This document shows, in pieces, positions 1 through 8,613 of a DNA stretch of 43,590 nt. Below the pieces are notes generated by a model. That model did no database searches, had not been told where the DNA came from, and saw nothing but the letters and a program-made list of their open reading frames with translations. Made by a program: the position numbers and the translations under genes. Source of the stretch: an uncultured Bacteroides sp. (GTDB lineage Bacteria; Bacteroidota; Bacteroidia; Bacteroidales; Bacteroidaceae); NCBI GenBank assembly GCA_900542985.1, contig UQPQ01000023.1, positions 1 through 43,590 of the forward strand. Reading direction: 5' to 3'. The stretch's first letter is position 1, and every line of letters starts with the position of its first letter.

Positions 1-138
1 TGCTGAAAGCATCTAAGTACGAAGCCGGCCACAAGATTAGATTTCTCAGGGTCGTCAAAGACGATGACGTTGATAGGATGCAGGTGTAAAGGTGGAGACA
101 CCAAAGCCGAGCATTACTAATTGCCCGTTCACTTTCCT
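1..138 (+). rRNA. 23S ribosomal RNA, 3' end (partial)
   Basis: The first ~120 bases match the conserved 3' terminal region of bacterial 23S rRNA: the GACGTTGATAGG stretch, a GGTGTAAAGG segment and the ATTACTAAT element near the 3' end. The gene is cut by the window start. The exact 3' end (about 138) is estimated by analogy with other bacteria. It lies ~90 bp upstream of 5S rRNA on the same strand, the usual 23S-5S order. Confidence 0.93.
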
Positions 139-228
139 TACGAGGATTGATACTCATGGATGATATATACGTTCAGTGTTTTTGCTGCGCTTTGATTGCT
201 TGTCTTGTCATTGATATATGAAGAAATT

Positions 229-338
<110 letters not shown>

Positions 339-344
339 TAGTTT

Positions 345-378
345 CCCCGGTCCTTTCAGGGTCGGGGATTTTTTTTGC
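345..378 (+). terminator. rrn operon intrinsic terminator
   Basis: CCCCG (345-349) pairs with CGGGG (363-367), with an inner TCC/GGG extension, followed by a run of eight T. It sits directly after 5S rRNA and closes the rRNA operon. Confidence 0.9.
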
Positions 379-812
379 CTTCTGGCGATGCCTTTTCCGC
401 TGTTGTCCCGTAGCTGGCCTTTCTCCGGCCCGGCACTGCCCCGTTCTTCTTCCTCATTTGTCATGTCTGACAGCTGTATGTCTTTATTCTGCATATCAAG
501 GATAATCCTCCCCTTTATGTAAAGAGGAAAATCATGAGTACGTCCTGCTTTATTCTTAAATCCTGTCTGATGCATGCTTCTTGGCATACTGTATTGGCGG
601 AATCGTGCAGGACCTGTGGAAATCTTCAGCGTGTTAGAATCATGGCGTATCCGGCCGTGGGGAGATATGTTATGCATCCTCTGCCTCTGCAGACTTGTTC
701 CCTGCTTGACACGATTTTAATTATCGATAGTGAATATGATATTAAATTTGCTTCTATTATAAATAAAAATCAGTATACTTGCCCCTTTATTATAAATATG
801 GGGAAATGTACT
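379..812. other. Gene-free stretch between rrn terminator and phosphoesterase gene
   Basis: About 430 bp with no convincing gene. The open frames that cross it either run backwards through 5S rRNA or are non-coding upstream extensions of the phosphoesterase frame. A TAAATTTG at 743-750 fits the Bacteroides -7 consensus TAnnTTTG, but no clear -33 TTTG accompanies it. It is a weak promoter candidate for the gene starting at 813. Confidence 0.5.
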
Positions 813-3299
813 ATGAAAACAAGATTGAAAACGACTTTACTATTGTGTGGATTTCCTTTCTACGTGTCTGCACAATATATTGGTAAGGTATATGTAGATG
901 AAAATTATAATGGTAAATATGATGCAGGTGAAACACTGCTGAATAAAGTATCCGTATCCGATGGACTAAATGTGGTTCAGACAAATCAAGAAGGAAGTTT
1001 TAATTTAGCAGGGCATGAAAAGGCTAAATTTATTTTTATTACGACTCCCTCCGGATATAAAACTAATAACGCTTATTATCGTCGTATTGAAGCAGGACGA
1101 ACTGCATATGATTTTGGAGTAATTCCGTATCAGAATAGAATAAGTAAAGACGGCTCACATCGTTTTATTCAGATATCCGATACTGAAATAGGATCACCTC
1201 AAGGACAGGAAAGATGGGTGCAAGAAGTGAAGGATTATGCAGCCAATGAAAAGGCTGCTTTTATTATCCATACAGGAGATATCTGTTATATTCCCGGTTT
1301 AAAAAGCCATTTGGGAATGATGAACACTATGAATATGGATACCCAGATGTTTTATGCAATAGGAAATCATGATCTTGTACAGGGAGATTATGGAGAGCAA
1401 GTATTTGAAAGCATTTATGGTCCTACCTTTTATTCTTTTGAAGTCGGTAATGCACATTATATTGTGACTCCTATGTTGGGAGGAGACTATCAACCTGATT
1501 ATACCAAAAAAGATGTATATGAATGGTTAAAAAATGATTTGAAGTATGTCTCTAAAGAGAAAGCTGTTTATATATTCAATCATGATTTGCTGACTGCCGA
1601 TGAACGTATGCTTTATCAAATAAGCGATAATGAATTTATTGATTTGGATAAATATAATTTAAAAGCTTGGATTTATGGACATTGGCATGTTAACCATATT
1701 CATAAGCATCGCTCTGCTTATAGCGTTTGTACGTCCACATTGGCATGTGGAGGAATTGATCATGCATCTTCTGCTTTCCGAGTCTTTTCTGTAGACGGCA
1801 AAGGTGATTTTCAAAGCGAGTTGCGCTATACCTTTATAAATAGATCCATCGAACTGGCTTCGATTTCCAATGGACAAGCCCCAGTGAATGAAAAAGGTGA
1901 ATTACCATTATCTGTGAATGTCTATCATACTGTTTCTCCTGTACAGAAAGTCACTTATAATATTCGTTGTAACGGACAAGTTTGGATAAAGGCTCAATCG
2001 ATGAAGAAAAACACCAATTTCAATTGGTCGGCTTTGGTTCAATTGCCTGAGAACTGCAAAAAACGTTTGGTGACTGTAGTTGCTGAAGCTTATTTAAGTA
2101 ATGGAGAAATTATAAAGACTGAAGAATCATTTGTCTATAATGATACTCGGTCTACAACCCGAATACAGACATCCTGCGATTGGACAAATTTACTCAGGAC
2201 TCCTAATCATATAGGAGGAAATGAGGCTAATGCCGTCGCTCCCTTGCGCTTGGCATGGGTACAAAATGTAAAATCGAATATTTATATGACCTCTCCATTG
2301 GTTTACAAAGGGAATGTTTATGTGGCATCGGTAGATGAAGATGCTCAAGGCAAAGCTGCACTGATGTCTATGGAAGGTGAAACGGGAAAGATTCGTTGGA
2401 AGTATATGCTGGATGGGTCTGTAAAAAACAGTATTGCTATTACAGATGAGGTGGTGTTTGCCCAGGATGTACATTCTACTTTATATGCAGTAGATGTTAA
2501 TACGGGTAATTTGATTTGGAAGAAAAAAATGGGAACAGAAGCTATACCCTCATTCGATGGAGGGATTATTGCAGCAGATGGTATTGTATATGCAGGTACT
2601 GGGCAGACAATGTGTGCAATAGAGGCTCTTTCTGGTAAAATCTGTTGGATTAATAAAGATTGGAAGTCGAGAGAAGGATGTACCGTAACCTTATCATTGG
2701 AGGATGGGGTATTAGTTGGAGGTGCCCATTGGGATGCCATGTATGCCAATGACGCTCGGACTGGTCAATTGTTGTGGACCAACAGAAAAGATGGTTTACG
2801 CAACCGTTCTGCTTCACCGGTTTTAAAAGATGGAATATTGTATGTGCCGTCTTTGTCCTCCTTTTTTATTATGAATGCTCATACAGGAGAAATTCTGATG
2901 CGAAAGGAATTGGGATATAATGTTGACGTCACCTCTTCTCCTTTGATCACAGACGAACTGATTATATTCGGAACTGCAGAGCGGGGAGTTGTTGCTTTGG
3001 ATAAGTCCACCTTAGAGGAAAAGTGGAATTTCCAGACTACCCCTTCTTTTATTTATAGTGCTCCTTATACCCGATATCCGGCTTGCACAGTGGAAACCAG
3101 TCCTGTACAGGTAGGTAATAACGTTTATTTTACTGCTTCAGATGGTATTTTGTATGCATTAGATATACAGACTGGAAAACAGATATGGAGATACACAATG
3201 GGTGCTCCTTCTTTTGCTTCGGTTGCTGTTTCGGGAAATGCATTGTTTGTAGCCGATTTTAGCGGAAATGTGTATGGATTTGTATCAGATACAGAATAA
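813..3299 (+). CDS. Secreted calcineurin-like metallophosphoesterase with C-terminal PQQ-type beta-propeller
   Basis: Predicted exported hydrolase of 828 aa. The start at 813 is chosen because it opens a clean signal peptide (MKTRLKTTLLL..., cleavage near A20/Q21); the frame is open upstream but that part looks non-coding. Residues ~22-105 resemble the N-terminal Ig-like domain of Bacteroidota calcineurin phosphoesterases. Metal-binding motifs follow: D123 in ISDTE, G155-D156, GNHD 184-187, NHD 256-258 and GHWH 289-292. From ~450 to the end there are repeated blades of the 'YALDxxTGxxxW' kind, as in PQQ/quinoprotein beta-propellers. The first motif is D-x-E rather than D-x-H, so metal ligation there may differ. 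The substrate is unknown; phosphodiesters or phosphomonoesters at the cell envelope are likely. It has its own terminator, so it looks monocistronic. Confidence 0.85.
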   Translation: MKTRLKTTLLLCGFPFYVSAQYIGKVYVDENYNGKYDAGETLLNKVSVSDGLNVVQTNQEGSFNLAGHEKAKFIFITTPSGYKTNNAYYRRIEAGRTAYDFGVIPYQNRISKDGSHRFIQISDTEIGSPQGQERWVQEVKDYAANEKAAFIIHTGDICYIPGLKSHLGMMNTMNMDTQMFYAIGNHDLVQGDYGEQVFESIYGPTFYSFEVGNAHYIVTPMLGGDYQPDYTKKDVYEWLKNDLKYVSKEKAVYIFNHDLLTADERMLYQISDNEFIDLDKYNLKAWIYGHWHVNHIHKHRSAYSVCTSTLACGGIDHASSAFRVFSVDGKGDFQSELRYTFINRSIELASISNGQAPVNEKGELPLSVNVYHTVSPVQKVTYNIRCNGQVWIKAQSMKKNTNFNWSALVQLPENCKKRLVTVVAEAYLSNGEIIKTEESFVYNDTRSTTRIQTSCDWTNLLRTPNHIGGNEANAVAPLRLAWVQNVKSNIYMTSPLVYKGNVYVASVDEDAQGKAALMSMEGETGKIRWKYMLDGSVKNSIAITDEVVFAQDVHSTLYAVDVNTGNLIWKKKMGTEAIPSFDGGIIAADGIVYAGTGQTMCAIEALSGKICWINKDWKSREGCTVTLSLEDGVLVGGAHWDAMYANDARTGQLLWTNRKDGLRNRSASPVLKDGILYVPSLSSFFIMNAHTGEILMRKELGYNVDVTSSPLITDELIIFGTAERGVVALDKSTLEEKWNFQTTPSFIYSAPYTRYPACTVETSPVQVGNNVYFTASDGILYALDIQTGKQIWRYTMGAPSFASVAVSGNALFVADFSGNVYGFVSDTE

Positions 3300-3344
3300 A
3301 GGAAATGCTTTTCTCGAAACGGAATAGGCATTTTCTGATTTTTT
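3300..3344 (+). terminator. Intrinsic terminator after the phosphoesterase gene
   Basis: AGGAAATGC (3300-3308) pairs with GCATTTTCT (3328-3336) over nine positions including one G-U, followed by GATTTTTT. It begins next to the stop codon. Confidence 0.7.
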
Positions 3345-3418
3345 AGTTAACTTCGTAGCGATAGCTGTAACTCAATATAAAGGTGACAGTGGGATAGTAA
3401 TTAATACATTTGTTTTTT

Positions 3419-4582
3419 ATGGTTATAAAAACAATTTTAGATACCGATTTATATAAGTTTACCACTTCGTATGCTTATATTAAGTTATTTCCTTATGCAA
3501 TAGGGACATTTTCTTTCAAAGACCGAGATGAAACTGAATATACAGAAGGTTTTCTGGAAGCTTTAAAAAGTGAAATCTATAATTTGAGTTTGGTCGCTTT
3601 GACCGATGAGGAACTCGAATACATGTCGGCACATTGTAGATTTCTTCCCCGGGTATATTGGGAGTGGCTTTCTTCTTTCCGTTTCGATCCAAACAAGATT
3701 GAGGTTTACTTAGATGAACAGCATCATCTACATCTGGAAGTGACCGACTTTTTATATAAAGTCACTTTATATGAAGTTCCTTTACTTGCTATTGTTTCCG
3801 AGATTCGTAATCAGTTCTTCAATCGGATTCCCGATAAGAAAGAGATTATAGAACGGCTATCCGGTAAGGTAGAACTTTCCAATACAAATCAGCTTCCTTT
3901 CTCTGAGTTTGGAACACGCCGTCGCTTTTCTTTTGCCGTACAGGATATTGTGGTAGCCTATCTCAAAGAACATGCAAATTACTGTACAGGTACATCCAAC
4001 TGTTATCTGGCAATGAAATACGACATGTTGCCTATGGGAACCCATCCGCACGAATGGTTTATGTTTCATGGAGCACAGTTTGGATATAAACACGCCAACT
4101 ATATGGCATTGGAAAACTGGGTGAATGTATACGATGGTGATTTGGGTACAGCTTTGTCTGATACATACACTTCAGATTCTTTCCTTACAAACTTCAGCAG
4201 GAAGCAGGCTAAATTGTTTGATGGAGTACGATGTGACTCTGGCAACGAATATGAGTTTGTGGATCGGTTGATTGCACGTTATAAAGAATTGGGTATCGAT
4301 CCTACTACGAAAACCATTATATTCAGTAATGCGCTTGACTTTGAAAAAGCATTGAGTTTGTATGAATATTGCAAAGGAAAAATACGCTGTTCGTTTGGTA
4401 TTGGTACCAACTTGACCAATGATACAGGCTACAAGCCCTCCAATATTGTGATGAAACTTTCTCGCTGTAAAATGAACAGCAACCAGGAGTGGCGTGAGTG
4501 CGTCAAGCTTTCGGATGACATGGGAAAACATATGGGAAGCAGTACAGAAGTAGAAGCGTGCCTTTATGAACTACGTTTATAA
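3419..4582 (+). CDS. pncB: Nicotinate phosphoribosyltransferase
   Basis: Converts nicotinate plus PRPP (with ATP) to nicotinate mononucleotide in the NAD salvage (Preiss-Handler) pathway; cytosolic. The 387-aa length is normal. Family signatures: N-terminal ILDTDLYKFT (6-15), GTHPHEW with the presumed phosphorylated histidine H211, FHGAQFGYKHANY (216-228), the DTYTSDSFL segment, GVRCDSGN in the PRPP-binding region, and FGIGTNLTND near the C-terminus. ATG 3419 is preferred over an upstream TTG. A TACATTTG box (3405-3412) lies so close to the ATG that, if used, the mRNA would be nearly leaderless; no matching -33 element is visible. A strong terminator follows. Confidence 0.96.
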   Translation: MVIKTILDTDLYKFTTSYAYIKLFPYAIGTFSFKDRDETEYTEGFLEALKSEIYNLSLVALTDEELEYMSAHCRFLPRVYWEWLSSFRFDPNKIEVYLDEQHHLHLEVTDFLYKVTLYEVPLLAIVSEIRNQFFNRIPDKKEIIERLSGKVELSNTNQLPFSEFGTRRRFSFAVQDIVVAYLKEHANYCTGTSNCYLAMKYDMLPMGTHPHEWFMFHGAQFGYKHANYMALENWVNVYDGDLGTALSDTYTSDSFLTNFSRKQAKLFDGVRCDSGNEYEFVDRLIARYKELGIDPTTKTIIFSNALDFEKALSLYEYCKGKIRCSFGIGTNLTNDTGYKPSNIVMKLSRCKMNSNQEWRECVKLSDDMGKHMGSSTEVEACLYELRL

Positions 4583-4611
4583 GAAAAAGTACAGTTTGCT
4601 TCTTAACTAAG

Positions 4612-4648
4612 AAAAAGGTATGTCGGTATTGGGCCGATATACCTTTTT
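4612..4648 (+). terminator. Intrinsic terminator after pncB
   Basis: AAAAAGGTAT-GTCGG pairs with CCGAT-ATACCTTTTT around a short TATTGGG-type loop, followed by T-rich DNA. The A/T symmetry means it may also work on the other strand. It isolates pncB from the leucine operon. Confidence 0.88.
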
Positions 4649-4823
4649 GTTTTATTTAAAGGGGAGATAACAGGCTGAATTTGCAATAATATCTTTCTCG
4701 AAAAGGTATTATTGCCTGTTTTCGGAGAATTTTGATAGTTTTCTCTTTAGTAATACTTTTATATTAAACCCTGTCTAAGTTTTAAAAATTATTGTTTATA
4801 GCATTAAAAAACTTACATATTGT

Positions 4824-4853
4824 TTTGCTTATTCGAAATATTCTTTACCTTTG
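4824..4853 (+). promoter_or_regulatory. Promoter of the leu operon leader
   Basis: TTTG at 4824-4827 and TACCTTTG at 4846-4853, spaced 18 bp, fit the Bacteroides primary-sigma consensus (TTTG ... TAnnTTTG). Transcription would start near 4860, about 25 nt before the leader-peptide ATG at 4885. Confidence 0.82.
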
Positions 4854-4884
4854 CACCTGTTAAAAATAAAAGGAGATAAAAAGA

Positions 4885-4965
4885 TGATGTTTATACAGAT
4901 TTTGCTATGCGGTTTGATTATTATTCTATTGGGTTGCCCGATGGGAAGTGAGTCGCGTGTATAAA
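4885..4965 (+). CDS. Branched-chain amino-acid leader peptide of the leu operon (26 aa)
   Basis: A short frame begins at ATG 4885 (a second ATG follows at 4888) behind an unusually good ribosome-binding site for this phylum (AGGAGAT, 4871-4877). The peptide holds five Ile and five Leu among 26 residues, with a run of III-LL at codons 12-16, and includes ATA and CTA codons, which I expect to be rare here. It ends at TAA 4963-4965, just upstream of a terminator hairpin and 91 bp before leuA. This is the layout of an attenuation leader peptide: ribosome stalling at Ile/Leu codons when charged tRNA is scarce would permit read-through. The product itself probably has no function. A small membrane peptide is the alternative, but the overlapping RNA arms favour attenuation. 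Confidence 0.85.
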
Positions 4966-5022
4966 TGTCTATAAAGAATAATTGAAAGCCTTTCTCACTT
5001 CCTTGGTGTGAAAGGCTTTTTT
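4945..5022 (+). promoter_or_regulatory. leu operon transcription attenuator (antiterminator / terminator pair)
   Basis: Two mutually exclusive structures are visible. Terminator: AAAGCCTTTC (4985-4994) pairs with GAAAGGCTTT (5010-5019), extended by CAC (4996-4998) with GTG (5006-5008), followed by a U tract. Antiterminator: GGAAGTGAG (4945-4953), inside codons 21-23 of the leader peptide, is a perfect 9-base complement of CTCACTTCC (4994-5002), which sits in the 5' arm and loop of the terminator. A ribosome stalled at the Ile/Leu run (4918-4932) leaves 4945-4953 free to form the antiterminator. One that reaches the stop codon covers it, so the terminator forms. Confidence 0.85.
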
Positions 5023-5056
5023 AGTTGATAATAACCCTATAAAAATAGAACTTACT

Positions 5057-6553
5057 ATGAGTGACAGATTATTTATTTTTGATACTACACTTCGCGATGG
5101 TGAGCAGGTGCCGGGATGTCAGTTGAATACGGTTGAAAAGATTCAGGTAGCCAAGCAGCTTGAAGCATTGGGAGTAGATGTTATTGAAGCAGGCTTTCCA
5201 GTCTCAAGTCCGGGAGATTTTAACTCTGTAATTGAAATTTCGAAAGCAGTAACATGGCCTACCATTTGTGCTTTGACCCGTGCCGTACAAAAAGACATTG
5301 ATGTAGCAGCAGAGGCTTTGCAATACGCCAAGCACAAACGTATCCATACAGGTATCGGTACATCAGATTCCCATATCAAATATAAATTCAATTCTACACG
5401 TGAAGAAATCATCGAACGTGCAGTGGCTGCTGTAAAATACGCACGTCGCTATGTAGATGATGTAGAGTTCTATGCAGAAGATGCAGGTCGTACAGACAAC
5501 GAATATCTGGCTCGTGTGATAGAAGCTGTCATCAAGGCAGGAGCTACCGTTGTCAATATACCCGATACAACCGGTTATTGTCTTCCTGAGGAATATGGAG
5601 CAAAGATCAAGTACCTGATGGAGCATGTTGACGGTATTGATAAGGCTATTATCTCTACCCACTGTCATAACGATTTGGGTATGGCTACGGCAAATACCAT
5701 CAGTGGAGTGCTGAACGGTGCACGCCAGGTAGAAGTAACTATCAACGGTATTGGCGAACGTGCCGGAAACACCTCACTTGAAGAAGTGGCCATGATTCTA
5801 CGCTGTCATCACAATATCAACATCGACACCAATATCAATACTCAGAAAATCTATCCTACCAGCCGCATGGTATCCAGTTTGATGAACATGCCTGTTCAGC
5901 CCAACAAAGCCATCGTAGGTCGCAATGCCTTTGCTCATTCATCGGGTATCCATCAGGATGGAGTCTTAAAGAACGTACAGACATACGAAATTATCGATCC
6001 GAAAGATGTAGGTATAGACGATAATGCCATTGTACTGACAGCCCGTAGCGGACGAGCTGCTTTGAAACATCGTTTGCATGTATTGGGAGTAGAAATGAGC
6101 CAGGAAAAACTGGATAAGGTATACGAAGACTTCCTGAAACTGGCCGATAAGAAGAAAGACATTACCGATGATGATATCATGGTACTGGCCGGAGCAGACC
6201 GCAACTTCAACCATCACATCAAACTGGAGTATCTGCAGGTAACCAGTGGAGTAGGAGTGCGTTCTGTAGCCAGTCTCGGACTGAATATCTCCGGTGAACA
6301 TTTTGAAGCAGCTGCTACAGGAAACGGTCCGGTAGATGCCGCTATCAAAGCCGTGAAAAAGATTATCAACCGTCAGATGACATTGAAAGAGTTTACTATC
6401 CAGGCCATCAGCAAGGGAAGTGATGATGTAGGTAAAGTACACATGCAGGTAGAATACGACGGACAGATGTATTATGGTTTTGGAGCAAACACAGATATTA
6501 TCGCAGCGTCGGTAGAAGCTTATATTGACTGTATCAACAAATTTAAGAAATAA
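5057..6553 (+). CDS. leuA: 2-isopropylmalate synthase
   Basis: First committed step of leucine synthesis: 3-methyl-2-oxobutanoate plus acetyl-CoA gives 2-isopropylmalate. The 498-aa protein has a HMGL-like TIM barrel with [10 protein letters not shown] (8-17; catalytic R13 and metal ligand D14), metal-binding H202 and H204 in STHCHNDLG, and NGIGERAGN further on. The C-terminal ~130 residues form the LeuA regulatory (dimer) domain that binds leucine, so feedback inhibition is expected. It is the first gene after the attenuator and is followed 18 bp later by leuC, so transcription is set by leader-peptide stalling and activity by leucine. Confidence 0.96.
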   Translation: MSDRLFIFDTTLRDGEQVPGCQLNTVEKIQVAKQLEALGVDVIEAGFPVSSPGDFNSVIEISKAVTWPTICALTRAVQKDIDVAAEALQYAKHKRIHTGIGTSDSHIKYKFNSTREEIIERAVAAVKYARRYVDDVEFYAEDAGRTDNEYLARVIEAVIKAGATVVNIPDTTGYCLPEEYGAKIKYLMEHVDGIDKAIISTHCHNDLGMATANTISGVLNGARQVEVTINGIGERAGNTSLEEVAMILRCHHNINIDTNINTQKIYPTSRMVSSLMNMPVQPNKAIVGRNAFAHSSGIHQDGVLKNVQTYEIIDPKDVGIDDNAIVLTARSGRAALKHRLHVLGVEMSQEKLDKVYEDFLKLADKKKDITDDDIMVLAGADRNFNHHIKLEYLQVTSGVGVRSVASLGLNISGEHFEAAATGNGPVDAAIKAVKKIINRQMTLKEFTIQAISKGSDDVGKVHMQVEYDGQMYYGFGANTDIIAASVEAYIDCINKFKK

Positions 6554-6571
6554 CTAAACGAAGTAAAGAAT

Positions 6572-7969
6572 ATGGCTAATACATTATTCGACAAAATATG
6601 GGATGCACATGTGGTGCAGAAAGTAGAAGAAGGTCCCACACAATTATATATAGACCGTCTTTATTGTCACGAAGTGACCAGTCCGCAAGCCTTTGCCGGC
6701 ATGCGTGCCCGTGGATTGAAATGTTTCCGTCCGGAGCGTATCTATTGTATGCCCGACCATAACACTCCTACCCACGATCAGGATAAACCTATTGAAGATC
6801 CGGTATCCAAGGCACAGGTTGATACTTTGGCAAAAAATGCGGCCGACTTTGGGCTGACTCATTTCGGTATGATGAACAAGAAAAACGGTATTATCCATGT
6901 GGTAGGACCGGAACGCGGATTGACTCTTCCGGGAATGACCATCGTATGCGGCGATTCGCATACATCTACCCACGGAGCAATGGGAGCCGTTGCATTTGGT
7001 ATTGGTACCAGCGAAGTAGAAATGGTCATGGCTTCACAGTGCATCTTGCAGGCTCGTCCGAAGACAATGCGTATTACCATTGACGGACAGTTAGGTAAAG
7101 GAGTTACCGCCAAGGACGTAGCATTGTATATGATGTCGAAGATGACAACCAGCGGAGCAACCGGTTATTTTGTAGAATATGCCGGAGAAGCAATCCGCAG
7201 TCTTACAATGGAAGGTCGTCTGACACTCTGCAACCTGAGTATCGAGATGGGAGCACGTGGTGGTATGATTGCCCCCGATGAAGTAACCTTCGAATACATC
7301 AAAGGCCGTGAATATGCTCCAAAAGGAGAAGAATGGGAAAAGGCTGTAGCTTACTGGAGAACCTTGAAGAGTGACGACGATGCCGTATTCGATAAAGAAG
7401 TACGCTATGATGCAGCCGATATCCAGCCGATGATTACCTATGGAACCAATCCGGGAATGGGTATGGCAATTACCGATTCCATTCCTACCACCGAAGGCAT
7501 GAGCGACGTAGAAAAAGGTTCATTCGAAAAGTCGTTGAATTACATGGGTTTCTCTGCCGGAGAATCGCTGATAGGCAAGCCCATCGATTATGTATTCCTT
7601 GGTGCATGTACCAACGGACGTATTGAAGACTTCCGGGCCTTTGCTTCTATTGTAAAAGGACGTAAGAAAGCAGAAAATGTGGTAGCATGGCTCGTACCAG
7701 GTTCTTGGATGGTCGATGAACAGATTCGTCAGGAAGGATTGGACAAAGTGCTGGAAGAAGCGGGCTTTGCCATCCGTCAGCCGGGATGTTCGGCTTGTCT
7801 GGCTATGAACGACGATAAGATTCCGGCAGGAAAATATTCCGTATCTACCAGCAACCGTAACTTTGAAGGTCGTCAGGGTCCTGGAGCACGCACCTTGCTG
7901 GCAAGTCCGCTGACTGCCGCTGCCGCAGCTGTAACTGGAGTAATTACCGATCCGCGAACATTAATGTAA
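6572..7969 (+). CDS. leuC: 3-isopropylmalate dehydratase, large subunit
   Basis: With LeuD it isomerizes 2- to 3-isopropylmalate. The 465-aa length is normal for the family. Aconitase-fold features are visible: [14 protein letters not shown] (125-138), and three cysteines placed to ligate the [4Fe-4S] cluster, C346 ([12 protein letters not shown]), C406 and C409 ([12 protein letters not shown]). It lies between leuA (18-bp gap) and leuD (12-bp gap) in one transcription unit. If the neighbouring LeuA paralogue makes citramalate, LeuCD would also serve the citramalate route to 2-oxobutanoate. Confidence 0.96.
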   Translation: MANTLFDKIWDAHVVQKVEEGPTQLYIDRLYCHEVTSPQAFAGMRARGLKCFRPERIYCMPDHNTPTHDQDKPIEDPVSKAQVDTLAKNAADFGLTHFGMMNKKNGIIHVVGPERGLTLPGMTIVCGDSHTSTHGAMGAVAFGIGTSEVEMVMASQCILQARPKTMRITIDGQLGKGVTAKDVALYMMSKMTTSGATGYFVEYAGEAIRSLTMEGRLTLCNLSIEMGARGGMIAPDEVTFEYIKGREYAPKGEEWEKAVAYWRTLKSDDDAVFDKEVRYDAADIQPMITYGTNPGMGMAITDSIPTTEGMSDVEKGSFEKSLNYMGFSAGESLIGKPIDYVFLGACTNGRIEDFRAFASIVKGRKKAENVVAWLVPGSWMVDEQIRQEGLDKVLEEAGFAIRQPGCSACLAMNDDKIPAGKYSVSTSNRNFEGRQGPGARTLLASPLTAAAAAVTGVITDPRTLM

Positions 7970-7981
7970 TACAGAACCACT

Positions 7982-8584
7982 ATGAAACAGAAATTCGATA
8001 TACTTACAAGCACTTGTATCCCTCTTCCTTTAGAGAATGTAGATACAGACCAGATTATTCCTGCACGCTTCTTGAAAGCAACCACAAGAGAAGAGAAATT
8101 CTTTGGTGACAACCTGTTCCGCGACTGGCGTTATCATCCGGATGGTACACTCAACAAAGACTTCGTGCTGAACGACCCTACTTATAGCGGACAAATTCTA
8201 GTTGCCGGAAAGAACTTCGGTTCCGGTTCAAGCCGTGAACATGCTGCATGGGCAATTGCCGGATACGGATTCAGAGTCGTCGTTTCCAGCTTTTTTGCCG
8301 ACATTCACAAAAACAATGAGTTGAACAACTTTGTACTTCCTGTTGTGGTGAGCGAAGCTTTCCTGAAAGAACTGTTCGACTCCATTTATGCCAATCCGAA
8401 AACAGAAGTGGAAGTCAACCTTCCGGCACAGACCATTACCAACAAGGCTACCGGTAAATCGGAAGTCTTCGAAATCAATGCTTACAAAAAGCATTGTCTG
8501 ATGAACGGACTGGACGATATTGATTTCCTTGTAGAAAATAAAGAGAAGATAGAAGCTTTCGAGGCGAATCGCCAGAAGCTATAA
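7982..8584 (+). CDS. leuD: 3-isopropylmalate dehydratase, small subunit
   Basis: The 200-aa swivel subunit pairs with LeuC to form isopropylmalate isomerase. Recognised by the N-terminal PLENVDTDQIIPARFL (15-30) and the GSGSSREHAAWA motif (80-91), followed by VVSSFFADIHKNN, all typical of aconitase domain 4 small subunits. Twelve bases separate it from leuC and 29 from the next gene, consistent with translation from one mRNA. Confidence 0.96.
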   Translation: MKQKFDILTSTCIPLPLENVDTDQIIPARFLKATTREEKFFGDNLFRDWRYHPDGTLNKDFVLNDPTYSGQILVAGKNFGSGSSREHAAWAIAGYGFRVVVSSFFADIHKNNELNNFVLPVVVSEAFLKELFDSIYANPKTEVEVNLPAQTITNKATGKSEVFEINAYKKHCLMNGLDDIDFLVENKEKIEAFEANRQKL

Positions 8585-8613
8585 AAAACAAATAAAAACG
8601 AGTAGATGTCTGT

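Noticed and set aside
534..812. 93-residue N-terminal extension of the phosphoesterase
   Set aside because: The signal peptide begins only at 813, and the extension has non-coding-like composition with no domain.
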